64,000 nucleotides of DNA from CAVWDI01 sp963793095 (GTDB taxonomy: Bacteria; Chloroflexota; Anaerolineae; Anaerolineales; UBA4823): NCBI GenBank assembly GCA_963793095.1, contig CAWBYY010000003.1, forward strand, positions 1-64,000, in the 5' to 3' direction. Positions 17,393-27,648 of the stretch are shown here, one piece after another. How positions within the stretch are numbered: the first letter of the stretch is position 1; each line of letters opens with the position of its first letter. The notes beneath the pieces are model-generated. The model made no database searches and was not told the DNA's origin. It saw nothing but the letters and a program-made list of their open reading frames with translations. The position numbers were made by a program, and so were the translations under genes.

Positions 17393-18409
17393 ATGATAAA
17401 TCTACCACGAGTAAAAATTGCGCATTTACCGACCCGGATTGAATATTTACCCAGGATATCCTCCAACCTGGGCGGCATAGAGCTTTATATTAAAAGAGAT
17501 GATCAGACCGGATTAGCTTTTGGCGGGAATAAGACCCGCAAGCTCGAATTTTTAATTGGGGATGCACTCGCAAAAAATGCCCAAACCCTGATCACAACAG
17601 GCGCGGTTCAGTCCAATCACTGCCGGCAAACCGCGGCAGCAGCTGCGAAGTTTGGGTTGAAATGTTTTCTTGTTCTTACAGGTCAGGAACCAGAGGCGGG
17701 GTTGAATAATAGTTCCGGATATTCGGGAAATCTTCTTATAGACAAGCTGCTGGATGCAAAAATTGTTTATACCGGTTTGGATAATCGAGAGAAAAAGATC
17801 AAAGATCTATATCAGGAAGAGCTGGAAAAAGGTAATCAACCTTATATCATCCCGTACGGCGGCTCAAATAAGATCGGGGCTTATGCGTATTCTCAGGCAA
17901 TAAATGAATTGATGATACAGGTCAGTGATTCGTTTGAAGACAACTCAGGACCAGATTGGATTGTTTTTCCAACCTCATCCGGGGGAACTCAGGCAGGCAT
18001 GATAGCAGGCGCCCGTAAATACGGTTACAAAGGCAGGATACTGGGTATAAGCGTGGATGAAAAGTCAGATCCGCTGAAAGAGCGGATCGCAGAACTGGCC
18101 AATCAAATTTCGGAATTAATCGAACTGGAGCATCGATTTACACAATCCGAAGTCCTGGTTAATGATAAATATCTCGGGGACGGGTATGGTGTGGCTGGCG
18201 GAGCTGAAAAAAATGCGATCGAGTTCTTCGCCCGGAATGAAGGAATCTTACTGGACCCTGTGTACACCGGACGGGCAGCAGCAGGACTGCTTGACCTGCA
18301 CCAGTCAGGGTTTTTCAGAGAAGGAAAAGGGGAACCGATAAACATTCTATTCTGGCATACCGGGGGAACACCCGCATTATTATCCCGAAATTATGAATCG
18401 CTCTGGTAG
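17393..18409 (+). CDS. D-cysteine desulfhydrase / ACC-deaminase family PLP enzyme
   Basis: Members of this fold-type II PLP family break D-cysteine to pyruvate, sulfide and ammonia, or open the ring of 1-aminocyclopropane-1-carboxylate. The 338-residue protein carries YIKRDDQTG followed by FGGNKTRKLEF (residues 43-53) with the PLP lysine, TTGAVQSNHCRQTAAAA, and the phosphate-binding FPTSSGGTQAG loop near 195. D-cysteine desulfhydrase is the more common bacterial activity, but the two cannot be separated reliably by eye. AAGGGA precedes the ATG. It is convergent with the transglutaminase gene; the 107-nt gap shows no clear terminator. Confidence 0.85.
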   Translation: MINLPRVKIAHLPTRIEYLPRISSNLGGIELYIKRDDQTGLAFGGNKTRKLEFLIGDALAKNAQTLITTGAVQSNHCRQTAAAAAKFGLKCFLVLTGQEPEAGLNNSSGYSGNLLIDKLLDAKIVYTGLDNREKKIKDLYQEELEKGNQPYIIPYGGSNKIGAYAYSQAINELMIQVSDSFEDNSGPDWIVFPTSSGGTQAGMIAGARKYGYKGRILGISVDEKSDPLKERIAELANQISELIELEHRFTQSEVLVNDKYLGDGYGVAGGAEKNAIEFFARNEGILLDPVYTGRAAAGLLDLHQSGFFREGKGEPINILFWHTGGTPALLSRNYESLW

Positions 18410-18516
18410 GTCGGTGTGAGGCGGAATAAAAACCAGTCTAATTGTTACAAGAAGTGAAAAACAAACCGGAAATAATCTTTCTTTTCTATCTCTCATCAAG
18501 ACTTTCCAGAAATCCG

Positions 18517-20862
18517 TTAAAATTCCGCAGAGTTTTTTCCGGATAAATTTAATATATTCTTTTGAAAGAAAGTTTTAATGGAAATTCTGCGTAAGTCCGA
18601 ACCGGCCTTTTTAGCGATTTCCAGGTCAACGGAGTTTGAGCTGAATGAACCTGCCTGATATTCTTTAATCAGGTGGTTGATTGGCGATTTTGCCTCAGGC
18701 AAAATCTGGATTAATATCTCGCCTCTCCTGGAAGGCGTATCTGCGATTTTTGGCCTGTAACCAAATCTGGAAAGGGCATTATTAATTTCCTGGTAAGCTT
18801 TTGAGAGCGGTGGTAGAGCTGAACGGCGGGCCCAAATCTGGAGCTTTTTAGGGGGCTGGATACCGATTTTTCTCATTGTTCTGTCAATAATTACAGGCAG
18901 CGGTGGAATGCTTATCCGGTTATGAAAGAACACAACCAGCAATAACAGGATAACTGCTGCGCTTAAAGTAGCAAACACCGTTAATACTCTTTCTAGTGGC
19001 GATGAATTATTAAAAAGGGAAGAGGTTCCTGGACCTCTCAACGGTACGTTCTGGTCTCGCATGAAATCGCCCGGTTTTGGCTCTTCAAATTCAACACCCT
19101 GGGAGATTGAATCATTAATTAGACCGGGATCTATAACCTTTGGGCGGACTAAGTTGGGTTGTACAGCAGTAGGTTCAAACTCAACCCAACCATATTTTGG
19201 AAAGAAAACCTCCGGCCAGGCATGTGCGTCGCTCTGCCTGATCAGAAATTCGCCCTCATTTACCTGTTCACCTTGCGCATAGCCAATTGCAATTCTGGCC
19301 GGAATACCAATTGAACGGAGCATGATTACCGCTGCTGTGGCATAGTAATTACAGAAGCCCTGTTTCAAGTCAAACAAGACCCAATCAACAGGATCCCGTC
19401 CGGCAGGCAGTGCCGGTACAGTGTCTGTATATTCAATATTCGTTCGAAGATATTCTGTTATCGCGACAGTTTGATCGAAAGGATTATTCAGACCAGAGGT
19501 AATTTGCTGGGCTAACTCAATTGTTTGGGGGGATATTGATTCTGGAATTTGAAGATATCTATCCGTAATCCATTCTGGATACTCCAGGTCAGCGTTTCTC
19601 AATTGATCTTCAGATAAATAACTCAGGGCAGCCTGTGCCATGTATGCCTGACCTGGATGGAGGTCAGGAGAAGCACGTATGGTGGACACATCAATTACAC
19701 CATCTGGGTATTTAATTAATTCAACCAGTGAGTTGCGGCTTACCCAAATTGGTTGGGTTGGCAGAAAAAGGGTAGTGAGAGGTGTGGCTGAGATGAATTC
19801 AAATGTTCGCTTCAACCGTTCCTTAGAGTAAATAAATTGCAGATCTGTGTCTTCGGGATTAACCAGGCGGGTTTCATTCCCAGTGCTTTTCCACTGTCCG
19901 TTTGAATACTGGTCGTAACTTCTTGCTCTCCAATAAGCCCTGAATCCTTCTGGAAGTTCACCCTTGCTTATCACCGAGAACATGCGGGATTCATTTAAGG
20001 GTGTACCTCTCCCCAGTAAAGCATTTTTTCCATAATATTCCGAAACTGTCCCTGCTGAGGTCTTCAAGGAAGCAAATGCATTGGAGAATTTATCCTGTGT
20101 AATTAACCAGATTTCATCAACCGGTCTCCAGGCGTCTTCAACAGCGGGGATTGATTTCGCTAATACAGGCGCAGCCCACGTAAGGAAAATTATGACAATC
20201 ACAGCCAGTATCGAAAATCGGATTACATCCATACCCAAATTAGGTGGTACAGCTGTATGATCAAGTTTCCACTTAACTTTATTCTGGATAAAAACCATAC
20301 GGGCAATTAATATCAGGCTGAAGAATAAGAATGCAGCGATATACCAGTTTCCTTTAGTATTTTGGGCATCAAAAGCCTGTATCACAAGTATGGTAAATCC
20401 GATTGGCGCGACAGATAACCATGGATTGCCTTTTCGTATCAAACGAAAACTGGATGTAATACCCAATATCCAGAAAAGCATTGCCATGAGTATCAAAAAA
20501 AGTAATGAATCCTGGATAACCTCTTGCCGAAGGAGTTGTGAAATGATTGTTGATGAGCGGTTGGAGAGAATTTGCATTCGTTCGACCCATACCAGTTCAT
20601 CGTTCAGTATGGAGCCTAATTGCCAGAAGACAATTACCAATCCATAGAGGACCGCTAAAACGAACGATACCCGTTTCGAGAATTGGCTGTAACCAAGGGC
20701 AGAACCTATAATAACTGCGAGCAGAGCGATTAGTTGGATAATATCCAGATGTCTTGTCCAACCGGTAGATACTAACCTGGTTGCAGCGGTTAAGATCGCG
20801 GCAACAAGAAGAAAAAATGCTGGTAAATCCCACCAGCGAAATTGTTTATTGTATTCAGTCAT
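18517..20862 (-). CDS. TgpA-type membrane transglutaminase-like protein
   Basis: The 781-residue protein begins with a block of about six or seven membrane helices (residues 12-240). A large extracytoplasmic part follows with a transglutaminase/papain-like core: the Cys in KQGFCNYYAT near residue 503, His in SDAHAWPEVFF near 546, and GWVEFEPT shortly after. Another helix lies near 640-660, then a cytoplasmic tail. This order is that of the TgpA family, where the third catalytic residue is usually Asp in FDPT; here it is Glu. The family is widespread in Chloroflexota and Gram-positive bacteria. Its biological substrate is not established. The gene is alone on its strand, with divergent nuoA 353 nt away. 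Confidence 0.88.
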   Translation of the reverse strand: MTEYNKQFRWWDLPAFFLLVAAILTAATRLVSTGWTRHLDIIQLIALLAVIIGSALGYSQFSKRVSFVLAVLYGLVIVFWQLGSILNDELVWVERMQILSNRSSTIISQLLRQEVIQDSLLFLILMAMLFWILGITSSFRLIRKGNPWLSVAPIGFTILVIQAFDAQNTKGNWYIAAFLFFSLILIARMVFIQNKVKWKLDHTAVPPNLGMDVIRFSILAVIVIIFLTWAAPVLAKSIPAVEDAWRPVDEIWLITQDKFSNAFASLKTSAGTVSEYYGKNALLGRGTPLNESRMFSVISKGELPEGFRAYWRARSYDQYSNGQWKSTGNETRLVNPEDTDLQFIYSKERLKRTFEFISATPLTTLFLPTQPIWVSRNSLVELIKYPDGVIDVSTIRASPDLHPGQAYMAQAALSYLSEDQLRNADLEYPEWITDRYLQIPESISPQTIELAQQITSGLNNPFDQTVAITEYLRTNIEYTDTVPALPAGRDPVDWVLFDLKQGFCNYYATAAVIMLRSIGIPARIAIGYAQGEQVNEGEFLIRQSDAHAWPEVFFPKYGWVEFEPTAVQPNLVRPKVIDPGLINDSISQGVEFEEPKPGDFMRDQNVPLRGPGTSSLFNNSSPLERVLTVFATLSAAVILLLLVVFFHNRISIPPLPVIIDRTMRKIGIQPPKKLQIWARRSALPPLSKAYQEINNALSRFGYRPKIADTPSRRGEILIQILPEAKSPINHLIKEYQAGSFSSNSVDLEIAKKAGSDLRRISIKTFFQKNILNLSGKNSAEF

Positions 20863-21215
20863 TGCTCTGTAGTATATGTTGCCAGAGATTCAGGCTTTTA
20901 TTATTTATTTGTTATACACGATATTTTATTCTTCGGTTCAGTATTACTGATGTGCAACAGGTTAAGCAACAAATGTTATTCTTGTTTTTTATTTCAAACT
21001 CGAAAATTTTTGAATACTTTAACAATCATTTGTTTCAGTGATTATCAAAGTATCAATTGATAATATTTTATTATGGAAATTGAAAGAGGACAATTATTGC
21101 TAAATTTGTTTGGGTTATAATTTTGTGTGGTAAAATCTGTGCGATTGAGACCCTGGATAAGTCTGGGGGACTCTAAGTTTCACCGAAACCCTGAACCAGG
21201 AGAAGAAGAGAACCT
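20863..21215. other. Divergent intergenic region between TgpA-like gene and nuoA
   Basis: An AT-rich 353-nt stretch with no supportable gene. A TAAAAT box about 75 nt upstream of nuoA is a candidate -10 element for the nuo transcript, with TTGTTT upstream at a poor (19-nt) spacing. AGGAGAAGAAGAG just before 21216 is the nuoA ribosome binding site. Confidence 0.4.
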
Positions 21216-21575
21216 ATGCTTGATGAACATTGGTTGTACATCGGCGTGTTCCTCGTTCTCGCCCCAATTTTCGCAACGGTACCAATAATAATACCCAGGT
21301 TTATTGCACCTAAAAAACCTAATCCAATTAAGCTTGAAGCATACGAATGTGGAATTGAAACCGTGGGTGATACCTGGGTGCAATTCAGAGTCCAGTATTA
21401 TATTTTTGCATTGGTATTTCTGATTTTTGACGTTGAAATTGTGTTCCTTTATCCGTGGGCAGTTGCATTTGATTTATTACCTTTATTTGCCATATTCGAG
21501 GGAATCCTATTCATATTAATATTACTGGCAGGGTTGATTTATCTTTGGAAGAGGGGTGCCCTGGAATGGACATAG
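21216..21575 (+). CDS. nuoA: NADH-quinone oxidoreductase subunit A
   Basis: NuoA is a small membrane subunit at the joint between the peripheral and membrane arms of respiratory complex I. The 119-residue protein has three hydrophobic helices and the conserved KLEAYECGIE loop and FDVEIVFLYPWA block near residues 45-90. It begins the complex I cluster, but the next gene is nuoH rather than nuoB. A terminator-like hairpin lies directly after its stop. Confidence 0.96.
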   Translation: MLDEHWLYIGVFLVLAPIFATVPIIIPRFIAPKKPNPIKLEAYECGIETVGDTWVQFRVQYYIFALVFLIFDVEIVFLYPWAVAFDLLPLFAIFEGILFILILLAGLIYLWKRGALEWT

Positions 21576-21597
21576 GGAGATCACATTGCAAGTTAAT

Positions 21598-21630
21598 AAG
21601 GCTGATGGAAATTTTTCCTCAGCCTTTTGT
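21598..21630 (+). terminator. Terminator-like hairpin between nuoA and nuoH
   Basis: AAGGCTGA (21598-21605) pairs with TCAGCCTT (21619-21626), extended inside by GGAAA/TTTCC across a one-base bulge, and followed by TTG. The stem is strong and the T-run short. It could end a share of nuoA transcripts, or mark the scar where nuoBCD were lost or moved. Confidence 0.6.
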
Positions 21631-21708
21631 GTATTATTCAGGCTAAATGCGCTTCGGAAATTTACTGGTAAGAAAGAGTACCGCACTGGAGAGGTGCCAG
21701 GAGAAAAT

Positions 21709-22950
21709 ATGACGGATCCTATCACCTGGATCGCAAATTGGTTAGAAACGATTCTGGAAGGAATTGGTTTACCCGTTGGTATTGTGGTTTTGATCCTGAC
21801 CGTTCTTGGGGTGCTAATAGTTGTCATATTTGTCTTGGCAATAGATATCTTTCTGGTATGGATGGAAAGAAAGGTGGTTGCAAGATTTCAAGACAGGCTC
21901 GGACCAAATCGAGTAGGTCCATACGGGTTGATTCAACCAATCGCTGATGTAATTAAATTAATCATCAAGGAAGATACAACACCCAAGGGTGCGGATGTTT
22001 TGATTTATAACATTGCTCCAGTTATCGCACTTGCATCGGTATTAATTATCTGGGCAGTGATCCCATTCACACCTACACTGGTCGGAGCGGAAGTAAATAT
22101 CGGGGTTCTTTTTATCGTCGCTTTTGGAGGTATCGGAACACTGGCGATCATCATGGCGGGCTGGTCATCGAATAATAAGTACGCGCTCTTGGGAGCATTC
22201 AGAACAGTTGCACAGGTTATATCCTATGAAATTCCAATGGTGATAGCTCTTTTGATTCCAGTAATATTTGCAGGCACCATGTCGATTCAAGGTATTGTAA
22301 ACTCCCAGGAATTATGGAATATTGTTATTGCTCCAGTGGCGGCCGCGATTTTACTAGTATCCAGCATCGCTGAAATTGGCAGAACTCCTTTTGACCTGTT
22401 GGAAGCCGAATCGGAAATTGTTGCAGGCTTTCATATAGAATACAGCGGCATGAAATTCGGTCTTTTTTATGCCGGTGAGTTGCTGCATGCATTGACTATT
22501 GGCGCATTGTTCTCCACACTTTTCCTGGGGGGATGGAGGGGTCCTTTTGTGGAACAAATCCCTGTTCTGGGTATCTTCTACTTATTTGGAAAGGCTTTCC
22601 TGGTTTACTTCCTGATAATGTGGATTAGATATTCCCTGCCCAGAATCCGGATTGACCACATGTTAAATTTCAACTGGAAATTTTTAACACCCTTGGCTTT
22701 AATCGCGCTGATGGTCACAGCGATTCTGGATAAATTATTGACTGACTTTTCAAACATCACTTATGCAGTGATTATGCTGGTTGTCAATTTAGTGCTTATA
22801 TGGGCGGTGATAATGGTTTTGCGAATCTATGCATCCGGTGAAAGAAAAAAGGTTGGGGAATTGAAGCCGACCGCAAATGCAGATGCTGTTCTTTCAACCT
22901 TTGGTAAGGATGTAAGTTCCGCTCAGGAAACATCTGGTGCTTCAACTTAA
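21709..22950 (+). CDS. nuoH: NADH-quinone oxidoreductase subunit H
   Basis: NuoH forms much of the quinone-binding chamber and the first part of the proton path in complex I. I chose ATG 21709 (413 residues) over the upstream 21556 start because CAGGAGAAA lies just before it and family resemblance begins there. About eight membrane helices are visible, with the characteristic VWMERKVVARFQDRLGPNRVGP block after the first helix and the loop AEIGRTPFDLLEAESEIVAGFHIEYSG. The C-terminal 40 residues are hydrophilic. It leads the H-J-K-L-M-M-N series, each gene closely spaced. Confidence 0.95.
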   Translation: MTDPITWIANWLETILEGIGLPVGIVVLILTVLGVLIVVIFVLAIDIFLVWMERKVVARFQDRLGPNRVGPYGLIQPIADVIKLIIKEDTTPKGADVLIYNIAPVIALASVLIIWAVIPFTPTLVGAEVNIGVLFIVAFGGIGTLAIIMAGWSSNNKYALLGAFRTVAQVISYEIPMVIALLIPVIFAGTMSIQGIVNSQELWNIVIAPVAAAILLVSSIAEIGRTPFDLLEAESEIVAGFHIEYSGMKFGLFYAGELLHALTIGALFSTLFLGGWRGPFVEQIPVLGIFYLFGKAFLVYFLIMWIRYSLPRIRIDHMLNFNWKFLTPLALIALMVTAILDKLLTDFSNITYAVIMLVVNLVLIWAVIMVLRIYASGERKKVGELKPTANADAVLSTFGKDVSSAQETSGAST

Positions 22951-22970
22951 GTATAAATTGGAATGTGTAA

Positions 22971-23480
22971 ATGAGTTTTGAACAGGTTGTATTTATTCTG
23001 GTTGCTGCAGGAACACTGGGTGCGGCTTTGCTTGTGGTCACAACTCGCAATCTAATCCATGCAGCCTTGTGGCTTATTGCTGCCCTTTTTGGCGTTGCAA
23101 TTCTTTTCGTTTTTCTGAATGCCGGTTTTTTTGGAGTTGTCCAAATTGTTATTTATATTGGGGCAATTGCGATCCTCATGATTTTTGCCATAATGCTGAC
23201 CAGGCAGATTTCCAGTGAAAAAAGCGCTAGGTTTAATAAAAATTGGTTGTGGGCCTTTTTTATATCAATCATTTTTTTTGCAGGAATTGCTTATATTTTG
23301 AGCTTGTGGCCAGAATTCGGAACCACAAAACCAATTCTTAGTGCAGAAATTGATCCGGTAAAACAACTCGGGGTTGCGCTTGTTTCACCACAGGCTTATC
23401 TGCTGGCTTTTGAGCTTGCATCAGTATTGTTGCTGGCGGCATTAATTGGCGCAGTGATAATTGCATGGGAGCAGAGGTAA
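22971..23480 (+). CDS. nuoJ: NADH-quinone oxidoreductase subunit J
   Basis: This membrane subunit of complex I has five helices. The 169-residue protein contains the family's pattern of VVTTRNLIHAALWLIAALFGVA early on and VQIVIYIGAIAILMIFAIML in the third helix, a region that undergoes a pi-bulge/alpha transition in known structures. It starts 20 nt after nuoH, and its end may overlap an alternative nuoK start, so coupling is likely. Confidence 0.94.
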   Translation: MSFEQVVFILVAAGTLGAALLVVTTRNLIHAALWLIAALFGVAILFVFLNAGFFGVVQIVIYIGAIAILMIFAIMLTRQISSEKSARFNKNWLWAFFISIIFFAGIAYILSLWPEFGTTKPILSAEIDPVKQLGVALVSPQAYLLAFELASVLLLAALIGAVIIAWEQR

Positions 23481-23488
23481 GAAAAACG

Positions 23489-23797
23489 ATGATCCCCATT
23501 TCCTGGTTTCTGATTTTTGCTGCAGCGTTATTCAGTATTGGTTTATTTGGCGTGCTTTCAAGAAAGAATGCGATATTAATTTTAATGGGAATCGAATTGA
23601 TGCTGAATGCGGTAAACATAAATCTGATTGCATTCTGGCGGTACAGGGATTCATTGGATATTTCTGGTCAGGCTTTCGCTGTGATGGTATTCGCAGTTGC
23701 AGCGGCTGAAGTTGCTGTGGGCCTGGCGATATTTATATCAGTTTACCGCCGCAGAGGAACGATTTCGGCGGATGAAATTGACTTATTGAAGTGGTGA
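23489..23797 (+). CDS. nuoK: NADH-quinone oxidoreductase subunit K
   Basis: NuoK is an MrpC-like three-helix subunit. From ATG 23489 it has 102 residues, the normal size. The upstream ATG at 23465 would add eight residues and overlap nuoJ. GAGG at 23474-23477 serves either as its ribosome binding site or lies inside the extension. The membrane glutamate is seen in LMGIELMLNAVNINLI, and a second buried acid in AAAEVAVGLAIF; both are part of the proton route in the family. Confidence 0.94.
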   Translation: MIPISWFLIFAAALFSIGLFGVLSRKNAILILMGIELMLNAVNINLIAFWRYRDSLDISGQAFAVMVFAVAAAEVAVGLAIFISVYRRRGTISADEIDLLKW

Positions 23798-23841
23798 TAT
23801 CGAGAGAAAAAATAATGTCCGGAATGCTTTGTGGGTAATTT

Positions 23842-26022
23842 ATGAATATTGAAACGATTGTCTGGCTGATTCCTCTCCCTCCACTGATCGCTTTTTTCCT
23901 GATTATTCTCATTACAAACCGCAGGAAGAGAGCCAGCCATATTATCGCCATTAGCGCAGCGGTCATATCCTGGTTTTTGAGCATGCTGGTTTACTGGTTT
24001 GCGTCCAGGGTGGATCATCTGGGGGAACATCCAATTGTTTCTTCAATCCCGTGGATACCAACAGGTGACGGCTGGCTTTTTATTGGTGTTCAAATTGACC
24101 CGCTATCCGCAGTGACGCTTTTCTTTGTCGCCTGGACGGTCCTGATGATTTTTATATACAGCGTTGGCTACCATAATTTTGGACAACCAAAAGGCGACCA
24201 GGACCGCCCGGGCTTACCACCACACGGAGCAACTGTTTCTGATGTCCAGGGGCATAAACATCTGGTTCCTTCAATTGAACCTCTCTATTCACGGTTTTTC
24301 GCATTTATCGGATTGTTCGCATTTGGGATGTATTTTCTGGTGGTATCCAATAATCTGCTCACATTGTTTATTGGATGGGAGATTATGGGGTTTTGTTCAT
24401 ATATCCTGATTGGCTTCTGGTATGCAAAACTTACCGCCAGAGCAGCAATGATAAAAGCATTTCTTACAACCCGTGTGGGTGATGTCTTTATGCTGTTAGG
24501 CATTGCTTATCTCTATTCCGAGACCGGGACATTATATTACCGGGATATTCTTTACAATCCTGAGGTCTTACATGAACTTGGGACGACACCCTCCGGATTC
24601 CTAGGGTTCTCGGTTGCAGGATTGATTGGTTTGCTGATCTTTATCGGAGCAGTTGGAAAATCTGCCCAATGGCCGTTACATGTCTGGCTTCCTGATGCGA
24701 TGGAGGGTCCGACTCCGGTTTCGGCGATGATCCATGCTGCGACAATGGTATCCGCTGGTGTTTATTTGACGTTGAGGATATTCCCTCTTCTGGCCGCAGG
24801 TATGGAACACGGGCATCCTACTCAGACAATGAATATCATTGCCTTTATAGGCACATTTACCGCGATTTTTGCTGCGACAATTGCAATTGCTCAGAAGGAT
24901 ATTAAACGTGTCCTGGCATACTCCACAATTTCCCAGCTCGGATTTATGTTTGCGGCAATTGGGATTGGCGCATATATAGCGGCAGTATTTCATTTAGTGA
25001 TGCATGCTTTCTTCAAGGCTCTCCTGTTTCTCGGATCTGGTTCAGTCATTCATGGAATGGAACATGGGGTTTACCATACTGGTGACCACATTGACCCTCA
25101 GGATATGTTCAACATGGGTGGATTGCGTAAAAGAATGCCGGTAACCTTTATTACTTTTTTGATTGGCGGGCTTGCCCTGGCAGGTTTTCCACTGGTAACA
25201 GCAGGTTTCTGGTCGAAGGATGAAATTTTTGCAGACGCTTTTGGACACAACCATTGGCTTGTTTTTATTACACTGGCTCTGGCAGCGTTGTTGACGGCTT
25301 ACTATACTATGCGTCAGATTACTTTAACATTCCTCGGAGAATCCAGAACAGATGCTGCAAAACATGCCAGTGAAAGTGTCTGGACGATGACATTGCCTTT
25401 AATTATGCTCGCTGTATTTGCGGTTGCTCTCGGATGGGCAGGTATCCCAGAAGATTTTCCTTTGTTCGGAAATATTATCCCCAATTACGTCCATGAATTT
25501 GCAGGTGAAACACTGCTGGAGGAATCCAAACCTGTAAATTTCAATTTTATTCCTTTGGTCACATCCATTTTCGTCTCACTCGGAGGCTTGGGTATTGGCT
25601 GGTTGGTGTATAGAAGTATTAAATCTGGCGCTGTAGACCCAGCGAAAAAAGCGCTTGGTACAATTTTTGTGGTTTTAGAGAATAAATATTATTTTGATGA
25701 GTTGTATGATTTCCTTTTCGTAAAACCGGCTTACTGGGTCGCAGAGAATTTTTCATATAAATGGATGGATCGCAAGGTTATCGATGGGGCGATTCATTGG
25801 GTTGCCAGTACTTCACTTGTTATTGGTACCTTCTTAAGGAACTTTTTTGATGTGCCAGTTGTTAATGGTTTTGGCGATTGGGTTGGTGAATCAACCAAAA
25901 AATTGGGTACGGTTTTTCGTTCAATCCAAACAGGTCGTATACAACAGTACATGATTCTGGCATTGGTTACTGTGGCAGTTTTCACCGCTCTTCTATATTA
26001 TCTACTCATTATCGGACGGTAA
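23842..26022 (+). CDS. nuoL: NADH-quinone oxidoreductase subunit L
   Basis: NuoL is the distal antiporter-like proton pump of complex I, with a long lateral helix at its C-terminus. The 726-residue protein has at least fourteen helices, the signature WPLHVWLPDAMEGPTPVSA near residue 275, the preceding GAVGKSAQ lysine, and VLAYSTISQLGFM. A hydrophilic insertion between the third and fourth helices (about 110-145, rich in Gly/Pro/His) is longer than in the Escherichia coli protein. The final helix sits at 705-725. It is tightly placed between nuoK and nuoM. Confidence 0.95.
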   Translation: MNIETIVWLIPLPPLIAFFLIILITNRRKRASHIIAISAAVISWFLSMLVYWFASRVDHLGEHPIVSSIPWIPTGDGWLFIGVQIDPLSAVTLFFVAWTVLMIFIYSVGYHNFGQPKGDQDRPGLPPHGATVSDVQGHKHLVPSIEPLYSRFFAFIGLFAFGMYFLVVSNNLLTLFIGWEIMGFCSYILIGFWYAKLTARAAMIKAFLTTRVGDVFMLLGIAYLYSETGTLYYRDILYNPEVLHELGTTPSGFLGFSVAGLIGLLIFIGAVGKSAQWPLHVWLPDAMEGPTPVSAMIHAATMVSAGVYLTLRIFPLLAAGMEHGHPTQTMNIIAFIGTFTAIFAATIAIAQKDIKRVLAYSTISQLGFMFAAIGIGAYIAAVFHLVMHAFFKALLFLGSGSVIHGMEHGVYHTGDHIDPQDMFNMGGLRKRMPVTFITFLIGGLALAGFPLVTAGFWSKDEIFADAFGHNHWLVFITLALAALLTAYYTMRQITLTFLGESRTDAAKHASESVWTMTLPLIMLAVFAVALGWAGIPEDFPLFGNIIPNYVHEFAGETLLEESKPVNFNFIPLVTSIFVSLGGLGIGWLVYRSIKSGAVDPAKKALGTIFVVLENKYYFDELYDFLFVKPAYWVAENFSYKWMDRKVIDGAIHWVASTSLVIGTFLRNFFDVPVVNGFGDWVGESTKKLGTVFRSIQTGRIQQYMILALVTVAVFTALLYYLLIIGR

Positions 26023-26059
26023 GGATGAATTTTCAATCAATATTTCGGGAGCTGCATTA

Positions 26060-27607
26060 ATGGAATTGCTGCAAAATCATCTTCTCTCCCTTATCCTTTT
26101 CACTCCAGTTTTTGCAGCAGTGGTGCACATGTTTCTTCCGAAAGATTCTGATATTCTGCACCGCTGGACTGCTCTGGTTCTTTCGATTATTCCGCTTGTT
26201 TTATCAATTATTTTATGGTTTCTTTACAATCCTTCGATCTCAGGTTTCCAATTTCAAGAACAATACAGTTGGTACAGTCCAATTAATGCTTCTTACCATG
26301 TGGGTGTTGATGGAATATCATTGGTTCTGGTCCTGCTGACAACCATCCTGACTCCTCTGGCAATCCTTACCTCCTTCACAATTACAGATCGGGTCAAAAT
26401 GTATATGATTTTGTTTTTCCTGCTGGAGATGGGGATGTTAGGTGTGTTCTTATCCCTGGACCTGTTGTTCTTCTTTATATTCTGGGAATTTGGACTCGTC
26501 CCGATGTATTTTATTATTAACCAGTGGGGAAGCGAAAAGGGAGAACGGGAAATCTGGGGAGGCAGGAAGGTTAAAGCCCGGAATTATGCCTCATTTAAAT
26601 TTATGATTTTCACAATGGCAGGTTCGCTCGGGCTACTTTTGGCTGTTCAGTTGATTGGTGTGGTTGCCGGTACTTTTGATATTGTCCTAATCGCTGAACG
26701 GTGGTCTGCAATAGATACATCATTATTTAATTTACCTGTACAAACGATCAAAGGAATAGTTTTCTGGGCGTTCGCAATTGCATTCCTGGTAAAAGTGCCG
26801 GTCTGGCCATTTCACACATGGCTGCCGGATGCACATACTGAGGCGCCGACTGCAGGCTCGATGTTGCTTGCAGGAGTTCTATTAAAACTCGGCGGATACG
26901 GATTTCTGCGACTGGTCCTTCCCTTTTTCCCGGAGGAGTCTAAATTTTTTGCGGGCGTTTTAGCGTTCCTGGCTGTAGCATCAATTATTCACGGAGCACT
27001 GGCAGCATATGGTCAGGATGACTTTAAGCGACTTGTTGCTTATTCTTCTGTAAACCATATGGGTTTTGTGATTCTTGGGATTGCTTCGGCAGCCTTCGCA
27101 TATGGAACGCTGGATGCCACGATAGCACTGGAAGGGGCAGTTTTGCAAATGTTTAATCATGGCCTTTCGGCTGCAGGGATGTTCTTCCTGGTTGGAGTAA
27201 TTTATGAAAGGACCCATACCCGCTCTCTAAGTGAGTTCGGCGGTTTGTTCCCATTAATCCCGGTTTACGGCGGAATCCTTATTTTCACATCAATGGCATC
27301 ACTTGGATTACCTGGTTTAAATGGTTTTATTTCGGAATTTCTGGTGGTAAGAGGGTCATGGCCTGTTTTCACCGTCTTTACCGCCCTGGCAATGATAGGT
27401 CTCTTTTTTACTGGCGCATACATCCTGAAAGGAATCAAGATGGTATTGCACGGTCCTATAAATACCCACTGGCTTGATCATCTGGGTGAGATTAACCGGC
27501 GAGAATTACTTGTAATTATTCCCTTAATGATACTGATGTTGTGGATTGGTGTCTGGCCGGCCTGGATATTAAATGTAATAAATCAAACGGTGATTGCGCT
27601 TTACTAA
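26060..27607 (+). CDS. nuoM: NADH-quinone oxidoreductase subunit M, copy 1
   Basis: This antiporter-like proton-translocating subunit of 515 residues contains the membrane glutamate in FFIFWEFGLVPMYFII, the lysine in FLVKVPVWPFHTWLPDAHTEAP, and VAYSSVNHMGFV. It follows nuoL by 37 nt. A second nuoM-like gene comes next, giving three antiporter-like subunits plus nuoN, one more than the canonical set. The two M copies differ too much to be a recent duplication. Confidence 0.94.
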   Translation: MELLQNHLLSLILFTPVFAAVVHMFLPKDSDILHRWTALVLSIIPLVLSIILWFLYNPSISGFQFQEQYSWYSPINASYHVGVDGISLVLVLLTTILTPLAILTSFTITDRVKMYMILFFLLEMGMLGVFLSLDLLFFFIFWEFGLVPMYFIINQWGSEKGEREIWGGRKVKARNYASFKFMIFTMAGSLGLLLAVQLIGVVAGTFDIVLIAERWSAIDTSLFNLPVQTIKGIVFWAFAIAFLVKVPVWPFHTWLPDAHTEAPTAGSMLLAGVLLKLGGYGFLRLVLPFFPEESKFFAGVLAFLAVASIIHGALAAYGQDDFKRLVAYSSVNHMGFVILGIASAAFAYGTLDATIALEGAVLQMFNHGLSAAGMFFLVGVIYERTHTRSLSEFGGLFPLIPVYGGILIFTSMASLGLPGLNGFISEFLVVRGSWPVFTVFTALAMIGLFFTGAYILKGIKMVLHGPINTHWLDHLGEINRRELLVIIPLMILMLWIGVWPAWILNVINQTVIALY

Positions 27608-27648
27608 GTCGATTCGTGGCACATGAGAATTTCATGTGAACGGAGAGG